A stretch of 39,015 bases of DNA from positions 1 through 39,015 of IMG/VR virus record IMGVR_UViG_3300012168_000002; one strand, given 5' to 3'. The notes below the pieces were generated by a model. It did not search any database, was not told the DNA's origin, and saw only the letters and a list, made by a program, of their open reading frames with translations. The DNA is from a virus. Position 1 is the first letter of the stretch. Each line of letters starts with the position of its first letter. A program made the translations under genes and the position numbers. Below are positions 37,910-39,015 of this stretch, piece after piece.

Positions 37910-38116
37910 TTAAATTATCTTGTAGTAAGCGTGATTTCCTTTCCTATACTCGACCTTTAACTTTCCTTCTTCGGCTAATTCTCTAAGCCTCCTACCAGTG
38001 TTTTGTGGTGAATAATATCCATTATCTTGCGCCAGTCTTTGAAGATCACCAGAAGCTACGAAGTAGTCTCTTTTTGCTAGATACTTTACTATGCGGTTTT
38101 TAAGACTTTCTTTCAT
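37910..38116 (-). CDS. Winged-helix DNA-binding protein, 68 aa
   Basis: Sequence KNRIVKYLAKRDYFVASGDL, then NTGRRLRELAEEGKLKVEYR and a short beta wing (GNHAYYKII): a classical winged helix-turn-helix of ~65 residues. Probably a small regulator or DNA-replication accessory protein. The 49-aa gene overlaps its start by 17 bp. Confidence 0.75.
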   Translation of the reverse strand: MKESLKNRIVKYLAKRDYFVASGDLQRLAQDNGYYSPQNTGRRLRELAEEGKLKVEYRKGNHAYYKII

Positions 38117-38249
38117 CTATGTAATTACCCAACACAGTAACTAATAAATCTTGATCGTCTTTGTCGGTAAAATCGCAGTCGAGCATGAAGTTTCCATGTC
38201 CCTTACAATTCTTACAAGTATCTGGCACAAATCTTGGTATTTTTTCCAT
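38100..38249 (-). CDS. CxxC small protein, 49 aa
   Basis: ATG 38249 follows the previous stop without a gap (TAAATGG). Product MEKIPRFVPDTCKNCKGHGN then an acidic helical tail (LDCDFTDKDDQDLLVTVLGN). A single CxxC plus a later Cys might bind zinc. Not recognised. Confidence 0.6.
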   Translation of the reverse strand: MEKIPRFVPDTCKNCKGHGNFMLDCDFTDKDDQDLLVTVLGNYIDERKS

Positions 38250-38558
38250 TTAATATATTGAGTATAATCTACTCTTTAAGCTATTAAGTAATTCTTTAGT
38301 TGCCAAACAATAGCGCTTTAGCTCAATTTCTCGAAGTCCTTTTTGACTAGCTTGCCAGTTTCTTTTTAAGGAAATGTCCGAGTCATGGGGGGTGGCAATT
38401 TTCATCGCTTCAAATCTAAGTGCTTTTTCTTTCTCTACTTCTGCCAACTCCATCTGCATTTCCGCATAAACATGGCTCATTTCATCTCTGTAATTCTCAA
38501 GCTGATCCTTGGATAAATTCTTCTCTTTTACTGCCATGATGAGATCTTGTAGCTTCAT
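38250..38558 (-). CDS. Coiled-coil recombination-module protein, 102 aa
   Basis: Helical (MKLQDLIMAVKEKNLSKDQL, ELAEVEKEKALRFEAMKIAT), with SLKRNWQASQKGLREIELKR and a final helix. It forms a trio with the DUF736-like and Erf-like genes upstream, and these should act together. Exact role unknown. Confidence 0.72.
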   Translation of the reverse strand: MKLQDLIMAVKEKNLSKDQLENYRDEMSHVYAEMQMELAEVEKEKALRFEAMKIATPHDSDISLKRNWQASQKGLREIELKRYCLATKELLNSLKSRLYSIY

Positions 38559-38561
38559 GGG

Positions 38562-38849
38562 TTAAATAACGTCATCTGGGGCATTTTCAGCCCTCTCAGA
38601 GCCTACTACCGCCTTGGTTATAAGTTTCTCATCTGCGATCGCAAACCCTTTCTTAGACTTCGTGCGATCTGTGTGGTCAACATAGACATCTTGGAGCTTA
38701 CAGGAAAGGAATTTGCCCCCTTTGCCTTCTTTCGTCCAGCACGCCCCGATGTTCACATACTCCTCTCCTATTTTAGCGGAAATACTGTGAGTAGGGAACT
38801 TCTCATTATCGTTTGGCTTGTTTTTGAAAATACTGAAGTTTTTAATCAT
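38562..38849 (-). CDS. DUF736-like protein, 95 aa (possible ssDNA-binding)
   Basis: Contains IGACWTKEGKGGKFLSCKLQ (~33-52) and DRTKSKKGFAIADE, reminiscent of DUF736, a small all-beta family often found near recombination or conjugation genes. Located directly after the Erf-like gene, where single-strand-binding proteins commonly lie. Resemblance is moderate; no cofactor motif is visible. Confidence 0.6.
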   Translation of the reverse strand: MIKNFSIFKNKPNDNEKFPTHSISAKIGEEYVNIGACWTKEGKGGKFLSCKLQDVYVDHTDRTKSKKGFAIADEKLITKAVVGSERAENAPDDVI

Positions 38850-38853
38850 AAAT

Positions 38854-39015
38854 TTAAAATATATCTACATCACTACCTTCTAATGGGTCTACACCATCTT
38901 CCTTGTCTTTAGCATTTTGAGCATCGTAACTTTTTCGACCACTAACTTTTCTCATCTCATCAGCAGAGGCAATGCCATCTATCAAGCCGATGTTGGCGAA
39001 ACCGAGAGCACGTCC
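38854..39015 (-). CDS. Erf/Rad52-like protein, C-terminal part (joins 456-1)
   Basis: C-terminal part of the gene that starts at 456: 38893-39015 repeats positions 1-123, and TAA stops at 38854-38856. The tail is low-complexity and acidic (KDKEDGVDPLEGSDVDIF), as common for phage annealing proteins. See the entry at 1-456. Confidence 0.6.
   Translation of the reverse strand, partial: GRALGFANIGLIDGIASADEMRKVSGRKSYDAQNAKDKEDGVDPLEGSDVDIF
38893..39015. repeat. Terminal direct repeat, right copy
   Basis: Exact copy of positions 1-123. The genome closes here to a 38,892-bp circle. Confidence 0.9.

Noticed and set aside
1-39015. Recoded genetic code (TGA as sense), as in some candidate-phyla phages
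   Set aside because: TGA ends many genes in tight ATGA overlaps and no gene needs in-frame TGA readthrough.

Overview
The window is an almost certainly complete, circularly closed genome of a small tailed bacteriophage, about 38.9 kb of unique sequence. The first 123 bases are repeated exactly as the last 123 bases, and one gene (the Erf-like recombination protein) runs through that join, so the ends are an assembly overlap or a short terminal repeat. Every gene I trust lies on the minus strand, so transcription runs from high to low coordinates. The phage carries no integrase, no recognisable repressor, no DNA polymerase and no tRNA gene. The set of structural genes (terminase pair, ~600-aa portal, scaffold, HK97-type capsid, tail adaptor, nozzle/beta-propeller-like protein, two large internal-virion candidates, long fibre) points to a short-tailed (podovirus-like) virus, though no tail-length protein proves this. 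The DNA is AT-rich. Many structural genes lack a Shine-Dalgarno sequence and start after A-rich stretches, which suggests a host lineage with reduced SD use (Bacteroidota, or candidate-phyla Patescibacteria). The promoters are ordinary sigma-70 type, so the host remains open.

Layout in the direction of transcription. (1) 626-1 joined to 39015-37000: recombination block (Erf/Rad52-like protein, DUF736-like protein, coiled-coil protein, zinc-ribbon and winged-helix small proteins), then a strongly structured leader RNA at 37509-37608 and a gene with a GC-rich patch. (2) 37000-29650: a sugar/glycan cassette with its own promoter (36559-36587): nucleotidyltransferase, dTDP-glucose-4,6-dehydratase-like SDR, a GT75 (reversibly glycosylated polypeptide / UDP-arabinopyranose mutase) homologue, two methyltransferase-fold proteins and two or three glycosyltransferases. 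(3) 29650-20550: packaging and head genes, with a pseudoknotted RNA just after the capsid gene and another glycosyltransferase among the virion genes. (4) 20550-6940: tail, ejection and fibre proteins. (5) 6940-5746: lysis cassette (T7-lysozyme-like amidase, coiled-coil/TM protein, 24-aa TM peptide, holin) closed by an intrinsic terminator. (6) 5662-5007: a compositionally distinct 'moron' with its own promoter and a perfect SD, encoding a 58-aa membrane protein overlapping an 85-aa protein. (7) 4938-2632: NinG-like nuclease, terminator, DnaA box, three-way-junction RNA, replication initiator, HNH gene and a small ribbon-helix-helix-like protein. (8) 2628-453: promoter with a dyad operator, structured leader, and an ATGA-coupled operon with a pentapeptide-repeat protein.

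Themes that cut across the layout: five HNH homing-type nucleases plus one NinG-like HNH nuclease; a -10 box placed exactly 6-7 nt upstream of the start codon in five of these six genes (predicted leaderless mRNAs with private promoters); many micro-proteins under 60 aa locked into operons by ATGA overlaps; and several strong candidate structured RNAs.
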